Notes: generated by a model from the letters alone, not told the origin. DNA of 64,000 bases from Sipunculus nudus (GCA_026874595.1 CM049322.1:59896886-59960885), one strand, 5' to 3'. Positions 1 through 11,931 are shown, counted from the first letter of the stretch. Program-made: numbers and translations.

Positions 1-121
1 GCACAAATAAAAGTTGAAACACAGACATCGACTTTATACACAAAAATTGCACCTTTAAGCTAATGAATCAACTTGGCAGTAGGATTATATAAAAGAAAAT
101 TTAAATATATATATTTAATAG

Positions 122-124
<3 letters not shown>

Positions 125-168
<44 letters not shown>
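125..168. repeat. (AT)n microsatellite
   Basis: This is an uninterrupted alternating AT tract of about 40 bases. It makes a spurious Tyr-Ile repeat frame on the minus strand. Confidence 0.95.
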
Positions 169-171
<3 letters not shown>

Positions 172-886
172 TTGTGATCACAGTTAAAGAGATATTTTTA
201 TTAGTCTGTACAAAATACACCACACTTCTTTCTGACCATAACAATACAGTACAATAATAATAAAAGAAATGAAAAATATAGCACAATTTACACATACGTA
301 CAGCAAAAGTACAAGAACTTATTTGAACAATCTTCACAAAACCATTTCACTAATCAAGTTGTTTTAGTTATTTTAAAGACAAATGCACATATTAAATGAA
401 GCCGCTTATTACCACTTATATTATATATTTTAAAAATTTTTTATCATACTCAATCATATCTTATATTTAGGCGTTGGTATTCTAGAACTACTAGTAGGAG
501 AAAGTTTTGTTTTAGGAAGTGGTGTAAAAACTTAATGTCTGGACTGAAACAAGAAACTAATTGTTTTTGCAATTATCCCTGTTTAAAATTTTCAATTTGT
601 TTAATTTCTTGAATGAATCAAAAATCAATTGCATTTGCAATTGCAAATAGTCCACAGTCTCCTGATGCTATTCGTTGTCTCTGGTATGGCAGAAATGAAA
701 TCTTATCGGAGAAGAACTTGCTTGTCCAAACAACTGAGAGCTAAATTTTACGTGAATGTACAGATTTTTAATTATTTCGGTCATTTAACAGTGAACAAAT
801 ATGTTACGAGTAATATAGTTGGAGATTTTAAGTGATTTTAATGCGTATTTAAAAAGTATATCATTGCATTTAATAACTCTCCGCAA

Positions 887-932
887 ATTCTCCGCGAATT
901 CTCCATCTCTCCGCGGATTCTCCGCGTTTTAG
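887..932. repeat. short CTCCGCG tandem motif
   Basis: The motif TCTCCGC(A/G)(A/G)ATT is repeated four to five times in 46 bases, including both CCGCGAATT and CCGCGGATT forms. This is a GC-rich island in AT-rich flank. Confidence 0.6.
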
Positions 933-1729
933 ACAGACCCTCGTACTTCATATTTAGCCCGAAACCGATGCGACATGGCTGTCGGGGTTAATCTTGCCTG
1001 CATGCCTATCCCAAATATTAAGTATCTTGGACCAACATAATAAACAGTTTCCACTCTCATTCGTATATTAATCAAAACCCTAAACAGATGCTAATTCAGT
1101 CATACATCAGACCAACCGGCGCAAACAGTGCCATATAAGTTTCTCTGACGGTAACGATAGATGGCGCCCCGTCCGGATGTCAGCCTCTTTGACAGGCTCA
1201 CTGCAAGAGACCAAGGCTCTATTTGGTCAGATATTTCGATTTATCTTATTGAATAAAGCTTTGTCGCATAATTATACATTTAACCAATGGCCTGCACATG
1301 ACCAGGTATAAGTTGTAATGAAATTTGTGTAACTGTGTTTGCAAGTTTATTCCTAACAAGAAATTACTGTGCAACTGCCGTCGTGACCTTGCTGGAGGGG
1401 GGGGGGGAGAGTTTACTTGAACATGTCAAAAATAAATCCGGTTTTAAAGTGTTTGAAAGTAATGGCATCCAATAACAAACACAATGGGTTGCGGAGCGCC
1501 ATCGTGTCCGTGTTTGAAACTATGCGAAGTAGGTCTGTTACCACCACAGCCGACCTCACCAGATTATAACAAACTGTGACAAACGAATCACCCACTCACA
1601 TTGATACCAGTAACAAATGAAACAGAGCTGATAACGAGTATTTAATACTTGTTACAAAGGTTAACTTATAAAAGCAGTCTTTGCTAGGTGTTAGTCCAGA
1701 TGTTATTCTAGTCCAGATTTTATTCATGA

Positions 1730-1783
<54 letters not shown>

Positions 1784-1833
1784 TTATATACATATATATA
1801 TATATACACTTATATATTTATATATATATATAT
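1730..1833. repeat. compound (TA)n microsatellite
   Basis: This is a long TA tract with TTTATA and CATATA interruptions. It accounts for the Tyr-Ile and Ile-Tyr frames on both strands. Confidence 0.95.
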
Positions 1834-1906
1834 CCAAATCCTAAGTATGAGTATACCAACCGATCTAAGTCCATCTATGAAACAGGTATACAATTATATA
1901 ACAAGT

Positions 1907-2976
1907 GACCCATGGGTCATGACGCTCAGCTGACTAGCATGATATTAAAGCCTTACAATCACAACAGGAAATAATTAAATTATCATCTGAAAACCAAACT
2001 GAGATGAACTTCAAATGTGACCTTGTTCTTTTGACACCAAATTCAACCGGGTTCTTCCTCTAGTGATGGGTCATATTTGAAGTCTGAATCAAATCTTGAC
2101 CGGTAAATACATGCATCAGAAAACAATATTTATGAAGTAGTTTTGAAGCCAATTTTGTTCAAGTTATGAACTCGAAAAGCTTTTTGTTTAAAACCATGCA
2201 GATGACTAGCATGGGCTCCGCTGTAAGCTCAAATTGAGGGAAACAATACATTTATACATATTTCCACGGACCTGCCGATAAAGATCAAGGTCACCAGTTT
2301 TGAAACAACCGACGATTTTTTTTAATATTTTTTTTATAGTATGCATGGTCCAAAAAAGGTTATGGGGTTCGCAAGACTATATTTCGGCATATTCCACTTT
2401 CCAGGTGAAGCCCAATGTCACCAGCATTTTAACTCACTTGAACTTTATTGAAACAACTTGTGTACCAAAGTCGAGGAGAAAATATGCAGTATTTCACATA
2501 TGGTGTAATATGCACTACTCAAATTCTGGGGTTCGCAAACGGAGGTAAGCCTATGTTGTGACAGATTTTAACGTGAAGGTCAAGGTCAAAGGTTTCAAAT
2601 TAACCCGAGAGCTTCATTGAAACCATTTGTGTATCAAATCTGAGGAAAACTAATAATTTCAGCTTAAGGTCCGTTTTTGAGATGGTGTGAGATGTTGGCT
2701 GGAACATCTGTGTATCAGATTTGAGGGGACGTAATACATCAAACACTAAGAGGAGTCTGATTTCCATGGTACTAAAAAGTATATTTTCGCGGTGAAGCTC
2801 GCAAAAAATGTCACTGTGACAAAGTTTCAGGATTCCAAGAACCATTCGTGATATTAAGATAGAACTTACGTGGTAAAACCGTTCGGATTTGTGTCCTGTA
2901 AATGGGCGGCCCGGCTGAAGGACGACGGACAAAGATCGATCGCTATAGCTCAGCAGGACATAGCTGAGGGCTGAGG
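1907..2976 (+). mobile_element. GACCCATGGGTC-headed element, copy 1
   Basis: It begins with the perfect palindrome GACCCATGGGTC (1907-1918) followed by GCTCAGCTGAC, and ends near 2941-2975 with GATCGCTATAGCTCAG and TAGCTGAG. The inside shows the recurring phrases 'tcaaggtca' and 'accattTGTGTATCAAA' seen in the family. No coding capacity is visible, so it is a non-autonomous element. Boundaries are good to a few bases only. Confidence 0.6.
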
Positions 2977-2991
2977 TATGAACAGGTACAT

Positions 2992-3490
2992 CAGGAGCGG
3001 ATCCGGGTGGTGGGGGAGAGGGGGTCATTAGTCCTCCTGGGTTGGACCCCTCCCCCCCCCTTCCCCTTTCTTTAAGGGACCCAATCACCTATAAAGCATG
3101 TTGAATTAACATAAATACCTGCCAAAATATTGCCTTAAAACCGTTTGCTTACTTCTGTAACAAGCGTTAAAACAGTGGACCGGGCGCTATCAAAGGTGTC
3201 ACACCGCGTGGGACCGTGTGCATGTTCCCGCTGGCTGAAACATCGCGTGTTCCGGCTCACCATCGGACCTCCGGTCAAACGGCCTTCTTATAGTAAACAT
3301 ACCCACGTGTACTGTGTTTACAAACATTGAGAGCCATAACACGGTGAAAAACAGCCGTATGCGAGTTACTGAGACTGTGTGTTTGGGAGATTTTGCTGGG
3401 AAACTTTTGTTTAAAGCAAAACTGAACTGAGAGTGTGAAAGAAAATATTTCTTCAGATAATGTCCCTCTAAAATCCTGGATCCGCCCCTG
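2992..3490. mobile_element. MITE-like element with CAGGRGCGGATCC inverted ends
   Basis: The left end CAGGAGCGGATCCGGG (2992-3007) and the right end CCTGGATCCGCCCCTG (3475-3490) are inverted repeats matching at 14 of 16 positions. The element is 499 bp and has no credible coding frame. TACA flanks both ends and may be part of a target duplication. Confidence 0.6.
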
Positions 3491-5599
3491 TACAAGTTCA
3501 ACCTGCAAGCGCTGCTTGCCTTTTAAGGTCATTTACATGTAACAGCGTCTTTCAACTTCAAATATGAAATTGTTGTGAATTTGTTAATACTCTTTAATGA
3601 GCGAAACCTCTGCAGGTATGAACAGTAATGATGACTATTAGGTGAATAATAACATAATCATGTCAATACACACATCATCTTAAATATCTCTAGATAAAAA
3701 AAAGAATATTACCAGAGACAGTTCGGTCTTTGTTTTTCTTCTTCTAATGAAAATATTTTAAAACAAAACTAAGTAAAATGATAATTTAAAAATTAACCAT
3801 ATTTAGATATATTAAATCCAACACCCTTTTTTAATATTAAAAAACATGTAATTCATTTGAATGCAGTCGTTGATTTTTTTAAGAGTATTATACTTTCCAT
3901 TATACATTCTATATGGCTTTGTTTATACATACATGTTATATAATAAACATTATTTCACTAAATGACCAAATATGATATAAAACTACACCCAACATGGTAT
4001 AACACTTGATAACAAATTAAAACATGTTGTTACAAATTAAAACATGCTGTTACGTTCCCTGACTAACCGTCTACCTGAGACAACAAGCGTCTACACACAA
4101 CGACCACATATAACCACATTGACTTAATAAGGACTGATAGTTATGATTCATGAGACAAATAACGTTCCAGTGCCGAGGCCAAGGATTTTGACCATTTCCA
4201 TAGTATTTTGTGTGTGCCTGAGTTGGTGTGTGTTTGTGTGTGTTTGTTCATAACATAACTGGTGCAATGATGATGATGAAGGGAATCTCATAAAATTTCA
4301 GGACATTTCGGAAATTGGCCGATGAAGAACCATTTAGATTTTGGTGTTGATCCAGTCATGATCTGGATTCAGGACATCATCAATGGACATTCACAAATGT
4401 AAGGTCACTGATGCACATATGAACCTGGGAACACGGGCCGAATAAGAAAATGCAAACACAGTTTCAGGAGTATTCAACAATGAGGACCACCACATGGTAG
4501 AGGGGAATGCAGAATCTAATTATACTATACAATACTATCAACAAAGGCCCAACATGAATACACTGCCTTATACAAGTGAGCCACATTTGATTTCGTGACT
4601 GTGAGACAGAAGCTGAGTAATCTCCACAAAGATCTAAGTCGGAAGACACAATGCTGCCATTAAATTTTCTAAACTCATACATTTATTTACACAATTATAA
4701 TTGCTTGTAATGAAAATCTAGGAATGTCAGTGATAAAAGGAAAGGTTAACAAGGCTGAGACAACAAAACTAATATCACAAATGCTTTCAAATAATGATAC
4801 TATAAACAAACACTAAAGATTGCACTTCATGACCCCTGATATTGAACTCTACATACTAGTATATGACCCTGTATATTATGAACATAATGCACTGTTATTA
4901 ATATATACACACATATATATATATATATATATATATTAATTGTTGGAATCATTTGTAAAATCATATTGGATGACAGAAAGATAAAAAAACGACTGAAAAT
5001 GGAATATAAATCTATTATTTTATGTTCGTTCTATAATACTCTGATATATGTTGTAGAGAATTATACGTAAAATACTGAGTAAAAATCTTATCATGGTGAA
5101 ATTTGCTTTATATGGCATTATCCCTAGAATATTGTCTTAGTAAATTCAGTTGGACTTGTACATCACTTTGACAGATCTAGGTAATGGCAAGGTTGTTATC
5201 CATAGCACAAGGTAAAGTTGAAGTGCTGTTTGCCGTTTTGTGTCCCGATTTTCAAATATCTCTGACAGAATACGAAAATATGTGCATACAGTCATTTCTC
5301 ACAATTAGCAAAAATGCAATCAGTTTAATCAATTATAAAAATAAATGAACACTCACCATTATAATCAATTGATTGTCACACCACTAATATTAATACATCT
5401 ATATATAAAGCCCCTAATGAGAAGATATGGTTATGACACTGCGATGTGGTTCTGTTCTTTGAACATTATAATGTGAACAAATCCCTCAGGGGATGATATT
5501 GTATTTCTGTCTGTTTCCACAGGGTAAGGAAGGTTTATGTACATGTCTGTGTTAATATTTGTGCTGATTTGAATGGAAGTATGATTCATCAAACATCAA
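3491..5599. other. AT-rich flank, nothing recognised
   Basis: Apart from a TA microsatellite at 4904-4936 and a short TG-rich stretch near 4210-4245, no gene, repeat family or RNA was recognised on either strand. Confidence 0.45.
4904..4936. repeat. (AT)n microsatellite
   Basis: This is an alternating AT/ACACAT tract of about 33 bases. Confidence 0.9.
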
Positions 5600-6643
5600 A
5601 CTACAAACAGTAAACTGGTCAGTGACTGTTGTTATATTTATTTTTAATTCATATTTTTAATGATTCTGTTGCCAATAAAACAAGGCACCTGTGGGCAACA
5701 GTGCTCAGCTAAAATTGCCTTTTCCCTTACTAAACAAAAGTACTTCTTACTAGAGTACATAATTTGTGCTCTGAATTCCTATATACTATTTTTCCTTATT
5801 AAGTGACACCTGTAACTCTTGTCTCAGCTCTAGGCTGTACAACTAGCAGGGTCCCATTTTTTAAATTTCATTTTAAAGTTTGTCACAGTTTTTCAATAAT
5901 ACACATTTGGATTTTTAAGGGTCTATCCACTTTAGCTGTCTGGTCCTCCCTGTTTTCTTTAATGAAATCATTAATTACTTAATTTTCAAACTTTTCCAAT
6001 GTTCAGCACATTACCCTGTTCACATATCAGCAGATCACTTTCAAAACTTGTAAATGTGGTAAATACAACACAATACATCTCCTCAGTGTAATCAACTAAT
6101 AATTAATGAGTGACTGCATACTGGCCCACATGGCTCCCTCCCAAAGGGTTGTGCAGTTGAAAATATGAAACCATGAGAAATGAAATTCAAGATCTTTTCA
6201 ATGAAATTTACAAAATGAGCTAAATTGAAGCACTTTTTAATGTCTTGTATATTCTTTTATAAACTTGCGGGAATTCTGATTTCTGTGATATGTTCATTTA
6301 ATATTATCACACTCCTCTCACCTTTCTTAATCTGCAGAAAAACCTTCTCATGTCAAACTCACTCAAGTTTAAAGCTCAAAGTTTGAAAGTCAAATCAAAT
6401 TAAAACCATATAAATCTGCTAGTATCAACTCAGGATATGTCAACATTGTCTGTAGCTTCCCTCTGGGGATTACAATAAAACCCACACACATACAGGCAGA
6501 TACTGAATGACATGAGTATTACAAAGGAGAAGCAAAGCTATAAAGCAGGAAATATGATCAGAGTCAAAAAGCACTTTGGATCATCATTATAGACAATACA
6601 GATGTACATGGACACAAGGACCACCTGGTGGTGACAGGGAGAA
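5600..6643 (-). other. possible 3' UTR of the SLC37A2-like gene
   Basis: Sequence downstream of the TAG stop is AT-rich with no repeat family I recognise. A minus-strand AATAAA (plus-strand TTTATT) is at 5637-5642, about 1 kb after the stop. ATTAAA-type variants occur nearer. The true cleavage site cannot be fixed without transcript data. Confidence 0.25.
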
Positions 6644-6721
6644 CTAGTCTGTGACCTCTGGTCTGCCTCCCCGTCTGTTGATCATCACTCTAACTTCTTT
6701 GTACACCAGACGAGACAGCAG
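6644..6721 (-). CDS. SLC37A2: SLC37A2-like, exon L (C-terminus and stop)
   Basis: This 78-bp minus-strand coding part of the last exon has acceptor gtttcag. It encodes LLSRLVYKEVRVMINRRGG then RPEVTD and a TAG stop at 6644-6646. The RLVYKE motif is the end of the last helix in SLC37A2. The tail is short and has no KKxx-type ER-retrieval signal. Joined with the other exons the visible product is 392 residues plus a partial first codon. Confidence 0.93.
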   Translation of the reverse strand: MLSRLVYKEVRVMINRRGGRPEVTD

Positions 6722-7536
6722 CTGAAACAGAGATGATAACAAGTAAAACAATGAAATTACAACCACCAACCAACCTCAACAAGCAAGCTCCAGAAATTTA
6801 TGTCCTCACTTTCGCCTTCAAGTCCAAGATGATTTTAAAGTCTATGGTGATTAAGTAGAAATAGTTTTAAACACGCTCAAAAGATGGCAGCACCTGGCAG
6901 TTATAGCAAAAAATTCAAGTATTTTATGTCCACTGCTAGTGACACCTGTTGCTGACTAGTAAAACTAAATGTGTTTATTCATCATTTAAAAAATGAAATA
7001 TTATATTGTATTATTATTTTGTTAGACATACACTCCAAAACCAATCCCAACCAAGATATGCATGAGAGCAATGACTGGCCCAAATTTGAAAGAAATCAGA
7101 TAATATTTAGGAAAGTTATCGCATGGAAACAAAAACCTGATGGATGGAAAGACGGACAGACAGCTAGACAGAGGGACAGATAGACAAACCCAAATCACTG
7201 TCTGCCTTTCCTTCCAAGCAAAATATAACATGGACTGTTAATCTGTGGTCGTTATTTTGAGGTGTTTGCTCAACTGAGGTGGTGGAAAGGTCAGGTTTGA
7301 CTGAACTTGTAAAACACTGTATCACTTTGTATTCATAAACTCCTGTTAGTGAAAACCTCTACACCTAAAAAGAACAATTTTAATACAACAACTTTGCTTG
7401 TTTAGTTTAGGTACAGATCTGGAGCCAGTTCATATGCCTGTAACACAAGATAAAGTAAAGGACTTGCTACTGTGCAGTTTACAACTTAAAAATCTATGTA
7501 GGAACATTTTAGGATACAACATGGAAAGTAACTTAC
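6722..7536 (-). other. intron between exons K and L
   Basis: This 815-bp intron is bounded by gtaagttac and gtttcag (minus strand). A short GACGGACAGACAGC-type tract near 7150-7180 resembles the tails of the dispersed elements. Nothing else was recognised. Confidence 0.75.
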
Positions 7537-7634
7537 CAGCATGGCACACACGTCTGCTGCTATCAACATGTAGAAAACGTTCATCCATCCTGTCCTGGAC
7601 AACAATCCAGTAAACAAAGGACCCAGGGCAGCCC
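7537..7634 (-). CDS. SLC37A2: SLC37A2-like, exon K (GAALGPL...GWMNVFYMLIAADV)
   Basis: This 98-bp minus-strand exon has acceptor tgtttacag and donor gtaagttac. It encodes (G)AALGPLFTGLLSRTG then WMNVFYMLIAADVCAML, matching the last two membrane helices of SLC37 proteins. It starts in phase 1 and ends in phase 0. The acceptor plus its first ~25 exon bases are repeated about 19-20 times upstream in the intron (7635-8614). The true exon is the copy nearest the gene's 3' end, because only there does the sequence continue into LLSRTGW and the following conserved residues. Confidence 0.97.
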
Positions 7635-8614
7635 CTGTAAACAAAACATTACACACCAGTAAACAGAGGACCAAGGGCAGCCCCTGTAAACAAAACATTA
7701 CCGCCAGTAAACAGAGGACCCAGGGCAGCCCCTGTAAACAAAACATTACACACCAGTTAACAAGAGGGCCCAGGGCAGCCCCTGTAAACCAAACATTACA
7801 CACCAGTAAACAGAGGACCAAGGGCAGCCCCTGTAAACAAAACATTACCGCCAGTAAACAGAGGACCCAGGGCAGCCCCTGTAAACAAAACATTACACAC
7901 CAGTTAACAAGAGGTCCCAGGGCAGCCCCTGTAAACAAAACATTACACACCAGTAAACAGAGGACCAAGGGCACCCCTTGTAAACAAAACATAACACCAG
8001 TAAACAGAGGACCAAGGGCAGCCCCTGTAAACAAAACATTACCGCCAGTAAACAGAGGACCCAGGGCAGCCCCTGTAAACAAAACATTACACACCAGTTA
8101 ACAAGAGGTCCCAGGGCAGCCCCTGTAAACAAAACATTACACACCAGTAAACAGAGGACCAAGGGCACCCCTTGTAAACAAAACATAACACCAGTAAACA
8201 GAGGACCAAGGGCAGCCCCTGTAAACAAAACAAAACACACCAGTAAACAGAGGACCCAGGGCAGCCCCTGTAAACAAAACATTACACATCAGTTAACAAG
8301 AGGGCTCAGGGCAGCCCCTGTAATCAAACATTACACACCAGTAAACAAGAGGACCCAGGGCAGCCCCTGTAAACAAAACATTACACACCAGTAAACAGAG
8401 GACTAAGGAAAGCCCCTGTAAACAAAACATTACACACCAGTAAACAGAGGACTAAGGAAAGCCCCTGTAAACAAAACATTACACACCAGTAAACAAGAGG
8501 ACCCACGGCAGCCCCTGTAAACAAAACATTACGCACCAGTAAACAAGAGGACCCAGGGCAGCCCCTGTAATCAAACATTACACACCAGTAAACAGAGGAC
8601 CCAGAGCGGCCATA
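7635..8614 (-). repeat. ~49-bp minisatellite made of exon K's acceptor and first bases
   Basis: About 19-20 tandem units of 45-51 bp lie upstream of exon K. On the minus strand each carries TGTTTACAG (splice acceptor), then GGGCTGCCCTGGGTCC (first bases of exon K), then a variable linker ending in ACTGGTG or similar. The array reads open for long distances on the minus strand, mostly as LFTGAALGPLFTG or, in another frame, FCLQGLPWVLCLL. Some units have CCCTTG or GGAAAGCCCC variants. The real exon start is the unit at 7608-7634. It probably arose by tandem duplication across the intron-exon boundary. Confidence 0.95.
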
Positions 8615-8855
8615 GGAGTATTGTACATATGTGTACATTAAATAGTGATCTTTTTACAAAGTGCCTTTTGTAATAATTTGAGGACTCTTGTTAATCTTTA
8701 ATATGGCAACCTGTCCATTCCTGATAATATAATAAAACTCTGACAGAACAATATCATTGTTAAAAATGATCAAATGTCACAGAATTTCCATAGAATTTCC
8801 TGAGGTGAAAATGTAAAGTTTGTCAAAATTCATTGGTTTTGTTATCTATTTCTTT

Positions 8856-9197
8856 TGTAACCACCTCCATTTTTTAATGAAAGCTGAACTAAGTATGAAC
8901 ATCTGCAGAATTCCATTCTGGTTTTGGACCACATGACAGGACAGTAGCACATGCTAATTCTCACTTTATATCCTGGTGACTACTGCACCTGCAGGCCCCG
9001 GGTATGTAATTGTCTCCATTGCTAGGTCATTAGGTCATACCACTGAGGAACCCCCAAAAAGTGCACCCATTTGTGATTGAAATACATCCAGGGGACACAG
9101 GCCTTCTCAATATGCCCGTAGGGCACACACCCATGGAGGGGGCCGACTGTGAAAAATTTCACCACCGATTCAAAGTAACAACCTCCTGGCTTTGAGG
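8856..9197 (-). mobile_element. tRNA-derived SINE, copy 1 (head truncated)
   Basis: It is co-linear with the fuller SINE at 24217-24631: CTGCAGAATTCCATTCTG, then ACTACTGCACCTGC, then 'aggaacccccaaaa', then the 'ctcctggctttga' end. The tRNA-like head is lost after about 9197. Orientation follows the full copy, with the SINE 5' end on the high-coordinate side. Confidence 0.75.
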
Positions 9198-9297
9198 AAT
9201 ATGCTCAGTTTGAGGAATACAGAAAACCTTGAGATCACAGAACAGTAAAAATATTGTTTTCTAATTATCTAAAAAAAATGATTAATCCTACACCTAC

Positions 9298-9450
9298 CCA
9301 TGCTCCCTGTACCATCAATGATGGCAGTGACCGTGGCCAGGGCCTTTGAACTTCCCTGTAAACTTTTATGTGTGCCCAGATCTGCTGAAACTGCCGTAGT
9401 GATCAAAGCGTATGGTCCATTCACTAAAGCTCCAGTCAACAATAACAAAC
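9298..9450 (-). CDS. SLC37A2: SLC37A2-like, exon J ([18 protein letters not shown])
   Basis: This 153-bp minus-strand exon encodes 50 full codons, with acceptor tgtttacag and donor gtaggtgtag (a G at position +4 makes it the only visible donor that is not GTAAG- or GTATG-like). It includes [20 protein letters not shown] and [16 protein letters not shown], the longest invariant stretch of SLC37A1/A2, spanning helices 10 and 11. It starts and ends in phase 1. The 13.7-kb intron upstream (9451-23122) holds the DR1-rich element and several repeat families. Confidence 0.97.
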
Positions 9451-9538
9451 CTGTAAACAGAAATAACATGACACTATCTGTAACTACATAAACAGATATA
9501 CCACCCCCATCCCATCCCAACACACAAATGCAAAGTAC

Positions 9539-9986
9539 AGTCGAACCTGTCTAAAGCTGTTTTCATTCATCCGTAAATATTGTATGTCTCATAAGCAAAA
9601 AATCGGATCCATCTTTTTAAGATGAACTGTTTCCATATGTACATTTTAACGCTCTCCTCATGCGTATCCGCAAAAATGGACAGCATCGAAACAGATCAGT
9701 GAGCGATCCATCTGTGGATGGCAAAAATGCCTACATTTCCCCACAGTGCCCCGGCGCTGGGTGTGATGAGACATATTGACCTTCTTCCTGCCTGTCATCC
9801 TTGCAGTTTCAAAAGAGGCACGTGAAAGGGTACCCGCAAGAAAAACATACGTACTTATGGAAACAGTTTTTGCGGACTGTGCGCTATGGAATGTATGTAC
9901 ATTTTTTGCTGATAAGTTTTTTGCGACCACCCAAGGGATGTGGCAAAAGTGGTCATAATAAACAGGTTGTCGAATTAGACAGGTTA
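9539..9986. mobile_element. possible MITE with AACCTGTCTAA inverted ends
   Basis: The left end ACAGTCGAACCTGTCTAA and the right end TTAGACAGGTTA are partial inverted repeats, and the right side repeats CAGGTTGTCGAATTAGACA. This resembles the ends of pogo-lineage MITEs elsewhere in the window. The overlapping small open frames are not convincing. Similar right-end fragments occur near 32030-32085 and 51764-51810. Confidence 0.4.
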
Positions 9987-10456
9987 TGAAAATTTAAGAA
10001 CTGCACAAATTATGATGACGTGTATGACAGAAGTATGCATATTAAATGGCCTGCAACGTTTACACGTTTAAACGACTCTGTTCTGATTAATAGCGTCAAC
10101 ATTTACACAACGACAGGCCATTTACACAAAAGGCAATGATATACTCTGTCAGTCCGCTTTACATCGTCAGTAAATCTGTAACACTGATATATAAAATAAT
10201 ATTACTAAAGACTCAGAAACCAATCGCATATTCAGGTGGACTTTTGTTTGAAAAACTAATGTGGGTTTTTACTTTTATAAACAAGAATCTTAGCCTTTGG
10301 TTTTCAATTATACAGGGTTTCTTTTACATATTTTACGATTAAGACTATTAGAAATTCACGGTGGAGGCCACGTTCGCAGCCAGGGAGCAGCTGCTAATTT
10401 CTCTAGTGGGACATATTTAATAACTATGCGCTTTCTATAAACACTGCTTTATAAAA

Positions 10457-11931
10457 CAAGGCCTACAGGCCTAATGCGAACCTGTGCAAAGTTTGGGAGT
10501 ATGAATGGAGGTTTATTTTTAAAATTTAATATTGATCCTTTTAAGTCCTGCATATCTACCTAAGTCATTATGATTTCAACAAAATGGACATTTCTGACCT
10601 GCAAGTTTCAGACTAGGATATTTTATAACTAGAATATGGGTAGTCGACAAGCGACTATGTGTATCCCCAGAAATCAGAGTGGGACAGGTGAAGTGAGGGA
10701 TGCATTAAGTGGCAAGGGGAATAGAGTAAGGTGTGTTGCATATTAGCATGGATGTCTGCAGCATAAACTATATGTAGGTGGTGCCACCTGTAATAAAATC
10801 GAGAAAATTGTCCAGGATGTATAAACCTGCAAAATTTTCAGGTGGATAAGTCAAACCAAAGCTGAGATATGAGTGATTTTATCCCAAGGCAGATGTACAG
10901 ATGGACGGTGTTCATAAGTGGTTGCAGGTGGTGCCACCAGTTTTGCTTATGATGAAAAGCTATGTGAGATCTATAAACAAGCAAAATTTTGGCCCAATCA
11001 GTCAAACAGTTCCAGAGATATGAGCTTGGATGTCTGCAGAGTAAAAGTGAATGTAGGTGGCGCCATCTGTCAAAAAATCGAGAAAGCTGTCCAGAATGTG
11101 TAAACCTGCAAAATTTCAGGTGGAAAAGTCAAACCACTGCTGAGATATGAGTGATTTTATCCCAAGGCAGATGAACAGATGGACACTGTGCATAAGTGAT
11201 TGCAGGTGGCACCACCAGTTTTGCCTATGATGAAGAGCTATGTGAGATCTATACACATGCAAAATTTTGGCCCAATCGGTCAAACGGTTCCTGAGATATG
11301 AGCTTGGATGTCTGCATAGTAAATGTGAATGTAGGAGGCGCCACCTGTCATAAAATTGAGAAAGCTGTCCCGGATGTATAAACCTGCAAAATTTCAGGTT
11401 AATAAGTCAAACCACTGCTGAGATATGAGTGATATTATCCCAAGGCAGATGAATAGATAGATGATGAGCATAAATTGTTGAAGGTGGCGCCACCAGTTTT
11501 GCCTATGATGAAGAGCTATGTGAGATCTATACACATGCAAAATTTTGGCCCAATTGGTCAAACTGTTCCTGAGATATGAGCTTGGATGTCTGCAGAGTAA
11601 ACGTGAATGTAGGTGGCGCCATCTGTCAAAAAATCGAGAAAGCTGTCCAGGATGTATAAACCTGCAAAATTTCAGGTGGAAAAGTCAAACCACTGCTGAG
11701 ATATGAGTGATTTTATCCCAAGGCAGATGAACAGATGGACGCTGTGCAAAAATGGTTGCAGGTGGCACCACCATTTTAGTGTATGTTATAAAGCTATCAA
11801 AGGGCTACATTTGTGCAAATTTTTTTTGCCTGATCGGTCAAACGGTTCCCGAGATAAGCGGGTTTATGTGTGGAAACAAATGCACAAATGGACACTGGGC
11901 AGCGAGGAAAGGTCAGAGGTCAACAAACAAG
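10457..11931 (+). repeat. GGTGGCGCCACC core-repeat element, copy 1
   Basis: It starts CAAGGCCTACAGGC, with hairpin TAGTCGACAAGCGACTA at 10641-10657. About four tandem ~280-bp units follow. Each unit has two versions of the palindrome GGTGGCGCCACC: one followed by TGTCATAAAATCGAGAAAG and one preceded by GGTTGCA and followed by AGTTTTGC. Palindromes or one-base variants occur near 10770, 10924, 11053, 11202, 11331, 11483, 11610 and 11757. The layout (unique ends plus a tandem core) recalls the pearl-type elements of bivalves; this is a comparison, not an identification. Confidence 0.75.

Larger units (their letters stand above)
1..1903. other. AT-rich intergenic flank without a recognised gene
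   Basis: No coding similarity was recognised on either strand. It holds AT dinucleotide tracts near 125-168 and 1730-1833 and a poly-G run near 1396. Near 887-932 a ~11-bp motif (ATTCTCCGCGA-like) occurs four or five times. The small open frames here are low-complexity or random. Confidence 0.5.

Noticed and set aside
2600-3088. 162-codon minus-strand open frame
   Set aside because: It spans the tail of one mobile element and the start of another, includes a poly-G/C run and shows no recognisable domain.
7486-8094. 202-codon minus-strand frame ending in real exon K
   Set aside because: Only its 3' part is the SLC37 exon. The rest is the acceptor-derived array in the intron and the end reads through the donor.
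7620-8614. CRISPR-like array
   Set aside because: It has regular repeats but no unique spacers, and the unit is an exon junction in a eukaryotic gene.
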